The position numbers and the translations under genes are program-made. A DNA stretch of 5,513 bases from the NCBI GenBank assembly GCA_948888345.1, contig CAQTPN010000106.1:326-5838 (forward strand). Direction: 5' to 3'. The notes beneath the pieces are model-generated. The model was given only the letters and a program-made list of their open reading frames with translations. It was not told where the DNA came from and ran no database searches. Each line of letters opens with the position of its first letter. The first letter of the stretch is position 1. Shown here piece by piece: positions 1 through 5,513 of this stretch. Source of the stretch: an uncultured bacterium. Its GTDB lineage: Bacteria; Cyanobacteriota; Vampirovibrionia; Gastranaerophilales; Gastranaerophilaceae.

Positions 1-105
1 TGTTCCTATTTGAAAAATATCATCAGGAAAATCTGCTTTTGAAAAAATTGTTGGTTTGTTTTCTAATAAATTTATTTTTAATGACCAGTTTGCAAGCTCC
101 CTATT
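1..105 (-). pseudogene. In-frame continuation of the interrupted glycosyltransferase gene beyond a TAA codon
   Basis: Reading on in the same frame past the TAA at 108-106 gives 35 further sense codons to the window edge, with no other stop. The encoded peptide includes ELANWSLKINLLENK and ends FPDDIFQIGT. This resembles the middle of GT2 enzymes of this type, where a segment like F-P-[D/E]-x-[I/L]-F-Q-I comes just before the conserved (P)xxWxKLxR part. The other two frames contain stops here. The stretch is therefore the natural continuation of the gene that starts near 492, not intergenic DNA. Either the gene is a pseudogene, or the stop is a sequencing or strain-level error (for example CAA to TAA). 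The family resemblance is from memory; the open frame is seen directly. Confidence 0.7.
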
Positions 106-492
106 TTATGTTTGTTGGTTATATTTGTAAAATTTAAAAAAACAAATATCGGCTTGGTTTTTTGCTATTTGATTATATAATATTTCAATTGCATTAAGCT
201 CTAAAAAATCATCGCTGTCTAAAAAATAAATATATTCACCCCTTGCACTATCTAAGCCTTTATTTCTTGCAGCACCTGCTCCTGAATTTTCTTGTTTTAA
301 AAGGTTTATCCTATTATCTTTTTTGGCATATTCTTCCAAGATTGATAGAGAATTATCGGTAGAGCCATCATCAACACATATAATTTCGATTTCTTTCAGT
401 GTTTGATTAACAACGCTATTCAGACATTCCTTCAGGTATTTTTCAACATTATAAACAGGAATTATTATGCTAACTTTTGGAATCATATCCAT
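106..492 (-). CDS. Family 2 glycosyltransferase, N-terminal part, ending at a probable premature stop
   Basis: The readable part is 128 residues, against about 300-360 for its neighbours, and covers only the N-terminal nucleotide-sugar-binding half of a GT-A fold. Visible motifs are VSIIIPVYN in the first beta strand, VDDGSTDNS at about residues 40-48 (nucleotide binding), GAGAARNKGLDSARG at about 71-85, and LDSDDF at about 91-96 (metal and sugar-phosphate binding). The acceptor-binding half with the catalytic base is missing because of TAA at 108-106, although the frame continues downstream. The start is uncertain. ATG at 492 and ATG at 486 are in frame, with GGAG at 501-498. The second gives MIPKVSIIIPVYN, which matches the start of its paralogues better. 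The gene overlaps the end of the preceding glycosyltransferase by 17-23 bases. It would act at the inner face of the membrane, but the donor and acceptor sugars cannot be told. As it stands it would be inactive. Confidence 0.85.
   Translation of the reverse strand: MDMIPKVSIIIPVYNVEKYLKECLNSVVNQTLKEIEIICVDDGSTDNSLSILEEYAKKDNRINLLKQENSGAGAARNKGLDSARGEYIYFLDSDDFLELNAIEILYNQIAKNQADICFFKFYKYNQQT
447..465. repeat. 19-base direct repeat, copy 1 (copy 2 at 1432-1450)
   Basis: CATTATAAACAGGAATTAT occurs exactly at 447-465 and again at 1432-1450, in the same orientation and 985 bases apart. It codes for the I-I-P-V-Y-N part of two glycosyltransferases. It is the best-conserved core of a longer diverged repeat of about 120 bases covering the 5' ends of both genes. 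Confidence 0.85.
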
Positions 493-1468
493 TTCTTCTC
501 CATTTAATCTTTAATCCTAATATGGTTATAATTTTATGTGTTTTTCTCATATCATTTTTTAGAGAAAAAACTATTCTTATTAAATTTAGCGGCAAATTCA
601 AATTTTCTTTTTTTATAAACGGTTTTAGCTTTGGGCAATACAGAGCCATTGCACAGATTTTTAATTTATGAAAAACACCAAGCTTTTCGTTTATAAAGCC
701 ATAGTGCTGCAAAAAGCGGCAATACGTATAATGCTGCAATTTTTGTAAATTATAATTTTTTGCATATTTGAAATTATCCAAAATTCCCTTTAATAAACCG
801 TTTATTTTATCATACGACCAGTCTATATGGTTGTGGCCAATTCTGTATCCGTATGTAATTTTATGCATGCCATAAAAACTTTCACTTTCGAGCATTGCAT
901 TAACAAAAAAAGGCGGGTCTTGAAAGCGTTTGTAATTTGGGAAAAAGATGCCGTTTTTTATTAAAAATTTCCTGTTATAGAGAAACCTGTGGTATCCGTA
1001 ATCGAATTGATAATCTTTGTAGTTTATTAATTCATCTTTTGAAAATATATACCCTTCAAAAGGGGGGTTAAAATCTTGTTTTAGGGTTTTATCTTCATTT
1101 GCAAAGAGTGAAAATTCGCCGCCGCAAATTTTTACATTGTTTTTAACGGCGGTATTATATAAAGTTTCTAAAACATCAACGGCAGGGTAAATATCATCAG
1201 AATCCATAAAACATACAAAAGTTCCGCTTGCTTTTTTAATTCCGATATTTCTTGCTTTAGCAACCCCTTTATTTTTCCTGCTAATAACTTTTATCCTGCT
1301 ATCTTTTATTGCATATTTGTTTAAAATTTGAAGCGAATTATCATTCGAGCCGTCATTTATGCAAATTATCTCAATATCTTTAAGTGTCTGATTAATAACA
1401 CTATCAAGGCATTCTTTCAAATATTTTTCAGCATTATAAACAGGAATTATCACGCTTATTTTAGGCAT
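470..1468 (-). CDS. Family 2 glycosyltransferase (DSDD type with FQDPPFF motif)
   Basis: This 332-residue protein is a complete GT-A-fold glycosyltransferase, predicted to transfer a sugar from a nucleotide donor to a growing surface glycan. The N-terminal domain has ISVIIPVYN (4-12), INDGSNDNS (37-45, nucleotide binding), KARNIGIKKASG (71-82) and FMDSDD (87-92, metal binding). The C-terminal half has YHRFLYNRKFLIKNGIFFP (159-177) and RFQDPPFF (181-188), where Asp184 sits at the usual catalytic-base position, followed by YGYRIGHNHIDW (206-217). No signal peptide or clear membrane segment is present. It ends with a basic tail, HKIITILGLKIKWRR (311-325), seen on many polysaccharide enzymes in low-G+C bacteria. 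The start is well supported: GGAGG at 1481-1477 lies 8 bases before ATG. Its 5' end overlaps the upstream glycosyltransferase by 13 bases. The stop is TAG. The sugar specificity is unknown. Confidence 0.93.
   Translation of the reverse strand: MPKISVIIPVYNAEKYLKECLDSVINQTLKDIEIICINDGSNDNSLQILNKYAIKDSRIKVISRKNKGVAKARNIGIKKASGTFVCFMDSDDIYPAVDVLETLYNTAVKNNVKICGGEFSLFANEDKTLKQDFNPPFEGYIFSKDELINYKDYQFDYGYHRFLYNRKFLIKNGIFFPNYKRFQDPPFFVNAMLESESFYGMHKITYGYRIGHNHIDWSYDKINGLLKGILDNFKYAKNYNLQKLQHYTYCRFLQHYGFINEKLGVFHKLKICAMALYCPKLKPFIKKENLNLPLNLIRIVFSLKNDMRKTHKIITILGLKIKWRRNGYDSKS
498..501 (-). promoter_or_regulatory. Ribosome binding site for the last glycosyltransferase; leaves the start undecided
   Basis: GGAG on the minus strand lies 5 bases before ATG 492 and 11 bases before ATG 486. 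Either could be used. Paralogue comparison favours 486 and spacing slightly favours 492. Confidence 0.55.
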
Positions 1469-2529
1469 TTATAATTCCTCCATATAACTTTTCCCAATAT
1501 CTTTATGCGTTTCTCTCTTTTGTTTAAGCAAATGCTGATTATTTGTTTTCGTTTCCTTTTAAAATAAGTTGAAATTAAATATTTAACAGGATGTTTTTTA
1601 ACAAGCAGACAAACTTTTTTATCGCGGTTTTTTATATAATCTGCATTCAAAAATGATTCTGTTTTGATACGTTTTTTTAAATTGTTAACCAAAGATAAAC
1701 AATGGCTTAAATTTTCTACTTTTTTCATCCCAAATACAATGCTTATATAGGCTAATTCTCTGCAATATAAATTGTTTAAAATTACTTCATTATCTATATT
1801 ATTTTCATTTAACCATTTATGTATTTCTTCGGTTCTTTTAAACGGAATGGTGTAATCTTTCAGGTCATCCGATTCGTTAGAATTTACTCTTCGCCAATAG
1901 TAGTATGCATTTGGGGTATAGTTTATCTTTTGCGCTAAGCACATTGTTTGAACCTGAAACGGATTATCAGCCCAGCCTGCACCCGGGGCTTCAACAAATT
2001 TGATATTATGTTTATCTAAAAATTCTTTTTTATAAATGCAGCTCCAAATGCTTGGATGATATTGCAAAAATAATCCGCATTCAGTTATTTTAAAGCTCCT
2101 GTTTTGCGGGATTTTATCATCATCCCATTTTGTTTTTAATATTCTTTGTTCCTCTTTTGATTGCAAATTATCGTAAAAACAGGATTTAACTATGTCTGAA
2201 TTAAATTCTCCGGCAATTTTCAGTAAATCTTCATACATTTTCGGAGAAATAAAATCATCAGGTTCAACAATTCCTATATATTTGCCGGTTGCAGCCCTTA
2301 AACCAACATTCATAGCACTGCCGTACCCGCCATTTTCTTTATGAATTGCAATAATTCTCCTGTCATTTTTAGCATATTCATCAATAATCTGCGGACAAGA
2401 ATCTTTTGAACCGTCATCAATCAAAATAATTTCTAAATCTGTACAGGTTTGAGATAAAATGCTTTCTATACATTCTCTCAAGTATTTTTCAACCCCATAT
2501 ACCGGCACTATTACGGAAATTTTTGCCAT
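1456..2529 (-). CDS. Family 2 glycosyltransferase, EPDD-type paralogue (second of a tandem pair)
   Basis: This 357-residue GT-A glycosyltransferase has ISVIVPVYG (4-12), LIDDGSKDS (36-44), and NGGYGSAMNVGLRAATG (66-82) leading into IGIVEPDDF (85-93). Here EPDD replaces the usual DSDD of the metal-binding loop; the last two Asp are kept. The C-terminal half has HPSIWSCIYKKEFLDKHNIKF (158-178) and EAPGAGWADNPF (180-191), with Asp188 at the position of the family catalytic base, then TPNAYYYWRR (205-214). Its motifs and layout match the neighbouring gene at 2529-3605, so the two look like a duplication that then diverged. The C-terminal tail is strongly basic (KRKRKQ, 324-329) and ends with a RIKILGK motif (341-347), which could help membrane association; that is inference. 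Its ATG overlaps the previous stop by one base (TAATG), with only a weak upstream GGGATAGGA, which suggests coupled translation. The donor sugar is unknown. Confidence 0.93.
   Translation of the reverse strand: MAKISVIVPVYGVEKYLRECIESILSQTCTDLEIILIDDGSKDSCPQIIDEYAKNDRRIIAIHKENGGYGSAMNVGLRAATGKYIGIVEPDDFISPKMYEDLLKIAGEFNSDIVKSCFYDNLQSKEEQRILKTKWDDDKIPQNRSFKITECGLFLQYHPSIWSCIYKKEFLDKHNIKFVEAPGAGWADNPFQVQTMCLAQKINYTPNAYYYWRRVNSNESDDLKDYTIPFKRTEEIHKWLNENNIDNEVILNNLYCRELAYISIVFGMKKVENLSHCLSLVNNLKKRIKTESFLNADYIKNRDKKVCLLVKKHPVKYLISTYFKRKRKQIISICLNKREKRIKILGKVIWRNYKCLK
1477..1481 (-). promoter_or_regulatory. Ribosome binding site for the glycosyltransferase starting at 1468
   Basis: GGAGG reads on the minus strand 8 bases before ATG 1468. 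It lies inside the 3' end of the upstream coding sequence and confirms this start. Confidence 0.8.
2264..2282. repeat. 19-base direct repeat, copy 1 (copy 2 at 3340-3358)
   Basis: TCAACAATTCCTATATATT occurs exactly at 2264-2282 and 3340-3358, in the same orientation and 1076 bases apart. It codes for the Y-I-G-I-V-E segment leading into EPDD in the two paired glycosyltransferases. With the flanking TCATCAGG and one mismatch the match extends to 28 bases. Confidence 0.85.
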
Positions 2530-3605
2530 TATCCTATCCCTGCAATCTGCTTACCAAATAAAACTATACTTATTCTTGAAGAATTTATATGAACGGAAAA
2601 CAATTTTTTTCTGCTGTCATTCAATTCTGCTTTTTCAAGCTTTTTTTGAATATATTTTTTAAATTCCTCTTTATTAAAAATCAGCATTTGAAATTCTTTT
2701 TCATCTATTTTTTGGCAAAAAACGTTATCAATTTCACCCATATTGAAATACTTTTTAAAGGTTTCGGAAAATTTATCTATAAAACCATTTTGCAATTTTT
2801 CATCAATTCTTTTTAAATTCCACATATAAGTTCTGTATTGTTTTATAAGCTTTTGCGTATTGATAAAATTTTTAATTTCAGGTTTTTTATTTAAAAATTC
2901 AGTAATTTCATCATATTCCCCGCAGATTGCAAAAGTTTTTTCTTTTGAATTAATTGAAGAATTTTCGCTATCCTGCCTGTAAAATAAATATGCTTTTGGT
3001 GTTAAGATAATCTTTTCAGCTAAACATAAAGTTTTGAATGAAAACAGCGTATCCTGGTAGCTTGCACCCGGGGTTTCCAGGAATCTGATATTATTTTTAA
3101 TTAAAAATTCTCTTCTATAAATTGCAGACCAGATACTTGGCGGTTTGCGAATTAAAGAAGGAACATTTTTTAAATTAACCGGTTTATTGATTTTAAATTT
3201 TGCAAAATGTCCGGTTTTTCTTGTCTGATTATTTTTTGTTGTGTAGCAGAAATATTCTGATTTTACAATGTCTGCTTTGTATTTATCGGTAAGATTGTAC
3301 AAATTTTCAAACATAGTGGCTTTTACAAAGTCATCAGGCTCAACAATTCCTATATATTCGCCTGCTGCAACATCCATCCCGATATTCATAGAATGCCCGT
3401 AGCCTGTATTTTCTTTATTTATAACCTTAATTCTTTTATCTTTAAATCTGTATTTCTGCAGAATTTGAAATGAACTATCTTTGGAACCGTCGTTAATACA
3501 AATAATTTCAATATCTTCAAAAGTTTGATTTATAAGGCTTTCAAGGCATTGGCTTAAATATTTTTCGACATTGTAAATTGGAACCAGTATAGATAATTTA
3601 GGCAT
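2529..3605 (-). CDS. Family 2 glycosyltransferase, EPDD-type paralogue (first of a tandem pair)
   Basis: This 358-residue GT-A glycosyltransferase follows glf directly. Motifs are LSILVPIYN (4-12), INDGSKDSS (37-45), GYGHSMNIGMDVAAG (68-82), IGIVEPDDF (85-93), PPSIWSAIYRREFLIKNNIRF (155-175) and ETPGASYQDTLF (177-188), with Asp185 as the likely catalytic base, then TPKAYLFYRQ (202-211). The rest is a lysine-rich alpha-helical region ending KKLFSVHI (333-340) and SIVLFGKQI (346-354). I chose ATG at 3605 rather than the in-frame ATG at 3629 because a perfect AGGAGG (3617-3612) lies 6 bases before it, and because MPKLSILVPIYN matches the start of the paralogues. The first 8 bases overlap the end of glf. 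Being next to glf makes it one candidate for a galactofuranosyltransferase, but nothing in the sequence proves that. It is most similar to the next gene (1456-2529). Confidence 0.92.
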   Translation of the reverse strand: MPKLSILVPIYNVEKYLSQCLESLINQTFEDIEIICINDGSKDSSFQILQKYRFKDKRIKVINKENTGYGHSMNIGMDVAAGEYIGIVEPDDFVKATMFENLYNLTDKYKADIVKSEYFCYTTKNNQTRKTGHFAKFKINKPVNLKNVPSLIRKPPSIWSAIYRREFLIKNNIRFLETPGASYQDTLFSFKTLCLAEKIILTPKAYLFYRQDSENSSINSKEKTFAICGEYDEITEFLNKKPEIKNFINTQKLIKQYRTYMWNLKRIDEKLQNGFIDKFSETFKKYFNMGEIDNVFCQKIDEKEFQMLIFNKEEFKKYIQKKLEKAELNDSRKKLFSVHINSSRISIVLFGKQIAGIG

Positions 3606-4713
3606 TGAATACCTCCTCAAAAAGCTCAATGGCTCTTAAAACGGCTTTATCCATATCGTAATATCTGTAATCGCCCAATCTGCCTAAAAAATAAACATTC
3701 TTTAATTTTTTGGCTTCTTCAAAATATTTGTTATAAAGAGCCGTATTTTCATCTTTTGGAACGGGGTAATATCTCTCATTATTGCAATCTTTTTTATCAG
3801 GGTCAAAATTTTCCGAATATTCTTTTGCAATAACTGTTTTATCGGATTTATCGTTTAAATAATGCTTAAACTCATGAATTCTTGTAAAATCATAATTACA
3901 AGGATAATTTATAACGGAATTTTGCTGATAAAATTCACATTCTTTGGTTTCAAATTTAAAATTGACGCTTCTGTATGGAAGCCGGCCGAATTTATAATCA
4001 AAATATTCATCTATTGAACCTGTATAAAAAATTCTGTCATAATGTCCCTTATAATCTTTATAATCGGTATTTAACAGCAGTTTAATTTTATGATGCTTAA
4101 GCATTGTTTCAACAAGAACAGTGTATCCGTTAAGCGGAATTCCTTGATATTTATCCTGAAAATACCTGTTATCTTTTGACAGATATACAGGAACTCTGGC
4201 AGTTACAGCCCCATCAACGCCGGTTGGATTTACGCCCCATTGTTTTGTTGTGTAATGAAGAAAAACTTTTTCATAAACATAATCAGCTAAGAATTTTAAA
4301 TCTTTATCATTCTGCTTTAAAAATTCTAGCACCGGTACTTTAGAATTGTATTTGAAATTATCAAGAAGTTTTTCTTCCAATCTTTTGGCTAAAGTTTCAG
4401 GAAAAACATTGTATAAGGTATTGAAATTGAACGGAATTGTAGTTTCTATGCCATCAATCACCGCATAAACTTTATGCATATACTGGTTAAAATCGCCGAA
4501 TTTACATATAAATTTCCAAACCTTTTCAGAATTTGTATGAAAAATATGAGAACCGTATTTATGAACCATAATACCGTTTTCGTCTTTATAATCGTACGAA
4601 TTCCCTGCAACATGATTCTTTTTGTCAATCACAATAACTTCTTCATCAGCTTCCGCCAACAGCCTTGAGAGTGCCGCTCCGCTAAATCCTGCCCCGACAA
4701 CAAGGTTTTTCAT
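3598..4713 (-). CDS. glf: UDP-galactopyranose mutase
   Basis: This flavoenzyme interconverts UDP-galactopyranose and UDP-galactofuranose in the cytoplasm, supplying the furanose donor for surface glycans. At 371 residues it has the usual family length. It has an N-terminal FAD-binding Rossmann motif VGAGFSG (6-12) followed by VIVIDKKNHVAGNSYDY (26-42), then HKYGSHIFHTN (51-61), where Pro is more usual than Ser54. FLHYTTKQWG (151-160) is followed by TARVP (171-175), whose Arg173 lies 14 residues after Trp159 as in characterised mutases (the essential Arg174 of the Klebsiella enzyme). Further motifs are GSIDEYFDYKFGRLPYRS (232-249), DFTRIHEFKH (275-284) with the second conserved Arg278, and GRLGDYRYYDMDKAV (344-358). 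The start is firm: AGGAGG at 4726-4721 lies 7 bases before ATG. It overlaps the upstream glycosyltransferase by 4 bases (ATGA) and the downstream one by 8. All key residues are present, so it should be active. Confidence 0.97.
   Translation of the reverse strand: MKNLVVGAGFSGAALSRLLAEADEEVIVIDKKNHVAGNSYDYKDENGIMVHKYGSHIFHTNSEKVWKFICKFGDFNQYMHKVYAVIDGIETTIPFNFNTLYNVFPETLAKRLEEKLLDNFKYNSKVPVLEFLKQNDKDLKFLADYVYEKVFLHYTTKQWGVNPTGVDGAVTARVPVYLSKDNRYFQDKYQGIPLNGYTVLVETMLKHHKIKLLLNTDYKDYKGHYDRIFYTGSIDEYFDYKFGRLPYRSVNFKFETKECEFYQQNSVINYPCNYDFTRIHEFKHYLNDKSDKTVIAKEYSENFDPDKKDCNNERYYPVPKDENTALYNKYFEEAKKLKNVYFLGRLGDYRYYDMDKAVLRAIELFEEVFNA
3612..3617 (-). promoter_or_regulatory. Ribosome binding site deciding the start at 3605
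   Basis: A perfect AGGAGG lies 6 bases before ATG 3605, within the last codons of glf. It sets the start of the downstream glycosyltransferase at 3605 and makes the longer in-frame start at 3629 unlikely. Confidence 0.85.
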
Positions 4714-5498
4714 TTCGAAACCTCCTCTTTTAACGGAATTAAACCAAATAATAAATACTTAACTGTATTAAGACTCTCTTTTGTCTGATACAAAGTAATC
4801 CCAAACAGCTTTTTTTCATCTTTGATAGCCCAAAAATCTTTATCTTTTATAATTGCACCGTCAGATTCAATTTTTGATTTCAGAAAACTAAGAACCTGCT
4901 TTTGGGCAAGGCGTTTGTCCTTGACGAGCTTTTTGGTATGTTGAACTTTTCTAATATTGACTGTTGAATTTGGGTTTCTAAAATAGTAATAATGAACACC
5001 TGGAACTGTAACAATCCCATTTGCATAATAGACAGCTTGAATTGTGAAAAATTTATCTTCACAATAGACTTTTTCAGGAAATAGAATATTATATTCTTTC
5101 AAAAATGTTGTTCTATAAATTTTATTAGTAGGACAAGGATTTTTGGCCTGATTTCCAATATCGATTTTATCTTGTAAATTTGTAACAAATTTTTCAACCG
5201 TTATATTCAAGCGTTTTTTAGTTTTGCCGTTTCCAACTCTAATATTTGTTGCAAGAGCAATATCGGAATTATATTTCTTTGCTGCAGTATAAAGTTTTTT
5301 AAAATAATCCAAATTTACCCAATCATCTGAATCAACAAAACCTGTATATTCCCCTCTTGCAATTTTTATTCCACTATTCCTTGCAGCACCTTGTTTTTGA
5401 TGAAATTGATTTAAAATCTTAATACGATTATCGCTATTTGCAAATTTTTTCACTAAATATATTGAATTATCAGTTGAAGCATCGTTTACAACAATAAT
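4710..5498 (-). CDS. Family 2 glycosyltransferase, 5'-truncated by the contig end
   Basis: The frame is open from the last genomic base (5498) to a TGA at 4710, giving 262 residues. It begins IIVVNDASTDNS, the usual nucleotide-binding segment of a GT-A glycosyltransferase (here NDAS rather than DDGS). By comparison with the paralogues, about 33 residues are missing from the N-terminus. Next come QGAARNSGIKIARG (36-49), FVDSDDW (54-60, metal binding), NKIYRTTFLKEYNILFP (125-141) and VYCEDKFF (144-151) with Asp148 as the likely catalytic base, then HYYYFRNPNSTVN (169-181). The C-terminus KKLFGITLYQ and KYLLFGLIPLK echoes the LFS/LG tails of the other glycosyltransferases. A GTG at 5453 could be taken as a start but falls in the middle of the conserved domain, so it is not one. 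This is the first gene of the visible operon. Its stop overlaps the glf start by 4 bases. Specificity is unknown. Confidence 0.92.
   Translation of the reverse strand: MIVVNDASTDNSIYLVKKFANSDNRIKILNQFHQKQGAARNSGIKIARGEYTGFVDSDDWVNLDYFKKLYTAAKKYNSDIALATNIRVGNGKTKKRLNITVEKFVTNLQDKIDIGNQAKNPCPTNKIYRTTFLKEYNILFPEKVYCEDKFFTIQAVYYANGIVTVPGVHYYYFRNPNSTVNIRKVQHTKKLVKDKRLAQKQVLSFLKSKIESDGAIIKDKDFWAIKDEKKLFGITLYQTKESLNTVKYLLFGLIPLKEEVSK
4721..4726 (-). promoter_or_regulatory. Ribosome binding site of glf
   Basis: AGGAGG lies 7 bases before ATG 4713, inside the coding end of the upstream glycosyltransferase (it encodes part of the KEEVSK terminus). Confidence 0.85.
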
Positions 5499-5513
5499 AG
5501 ATCGGAAGAGCGT
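5499..5513. other. Illumina sequencing adapter remnant (not genomic)
   Basis: The last 15 bases, AGATCGGAAGAGCGT, are identical to the start of the Illumina TruSeq adapter read at the end of read 2. The reverse complement is ACGCTCTTCCGATCT, the 3' end of the universal adapter. Translated in frame with the glycosyltransferase it would add T-L-F-R-S before IIVVNDAS, where this family has something like D-[I/L]-E. That also argues that it is foreign. Confidence 0.96.

Noticed and set aside
1..30. Adapter or vector at the left end
   Set aside because: The bases do not match the Illumina adapter and continue the glycosyltransferase reading frame in a family-like way, so they look genomic.
106..108. 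Recoding of TAA as a sense codon
   Set aside because: Other genes here end at TAA (glf, 2529-3605, 1456-2529) and their reading stops at sensible family lengths; TGA and TAG are also used as stops. A mutation or error is simpler.
477..671. Plus-strand open frame of 64 codons
   Set aside because: It lies opposite a well-supported glycosyltransferase. The translation is a Phe/Ile-rich shadow with no family likeness. The same holds for plus-strand frames at 2459-2662, 2589-2816 and 4474-4668.
1062..1067. Run of six G (C6 in the coding strand) as a phase-variation tract
   Set aside because: It is the longest G/C run I saw in an A/T-rich window, but it is short for slipped-strand switching, the gene is in frame, and Asn-Pro-Pro codons explain it.
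3606..3629. Eight-residue N-terminal extension (MSFLRRYS) of the glycosyltransferase at 2529-3605
   Set aside because: A perfect AGGAGG 6 bases before ATG 3605, and paralogues starting with MPK, favour the shorter form. The extension would be encoded inside the end of glf and would span the ribosome binding site.
4880..5062. Minus-strand open frame of 60 codons within the 5'-truncated glycosyltransferase
   Set aside because: It is an alternate frame of a gene with clear motifs, with no ribosome binding site or recognisable product.
5451..5453. GTG at 5453 as the start of the first glycosyltransferase
   Set aside because: The frame is open upstream and encodes the conserved IIVVNDASTDNS segment, so the true start lies beyond the contig end.

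Overview
The window is a single block of surface-polysaccharide genes, all on the minus strand, so they are transcribed from the right end to the left end. It holds five family-2 (GT-A fold) glycosyltransferase genes and one UDP-galactopyranose mutase gene (glf). There is no intergenic space: every adjacent pair of genes overlaps, by 4, 8, 1, 13 and about 17-23 bases. This looks like one polycistronic mRNA with coupled translation. No promoter, terminator, RNA gene, mobile element or CRISPR array is visible, and both ends cut through genes.

In transcription order: (1) 5498-4710, glycosyltransferase lacking about its first 33 residues at the contig end; (2) 4713-3598, glf; (3) 3605-2529 and (4) 2529-1456, two related glycosyltransferases with EPDD in place of the usual DSDD metal-binding motif; (5) 1468-470, a DSDD glycosyltransferase with an FQDPPFF motif; (6) 492-1, a DSDD glycosyltransferase interrupted by an in-frame TAA at 108-106, after which the same frame stays open and family-like to the window edge.

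Taken together, Glf would supply UDP-galactofuranose, and the glycosyltransferases would add successive sugars to a lipid-linked repeat unit or other surface glycan (O-antigen, capsule or a similar polymer). No flippase, polymerase, ligase or initiating transferase lies in the window, so the type of glycan cannot be named.

The organism is bacterial, with low G+C (about 30% by eye), strong AGGAGG ribosome binding sites and the standard bacterial code (TGA, TAA and TAG all serve as stops). The protein style, with strings of near-identical GT2 proteins starting MPKISVIIPVYN and ending KIITILGLKI, is common in low-G+C gut or host-associated bacteria such as Gastranaerophilales, Brachyspira, Campylobacterota and some Firmicutes. 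A Gastranaerophilales-like gut bacterium is a weak guess. The last 15 bases (5499-5513) are Illumina adapter, so this is an assembled contig with untrimmed adapter, probably metagenomic. I see no novel system. The points worth following up are the adapter, the in-frame stop and the repeat structure of the glycosyltransferases.
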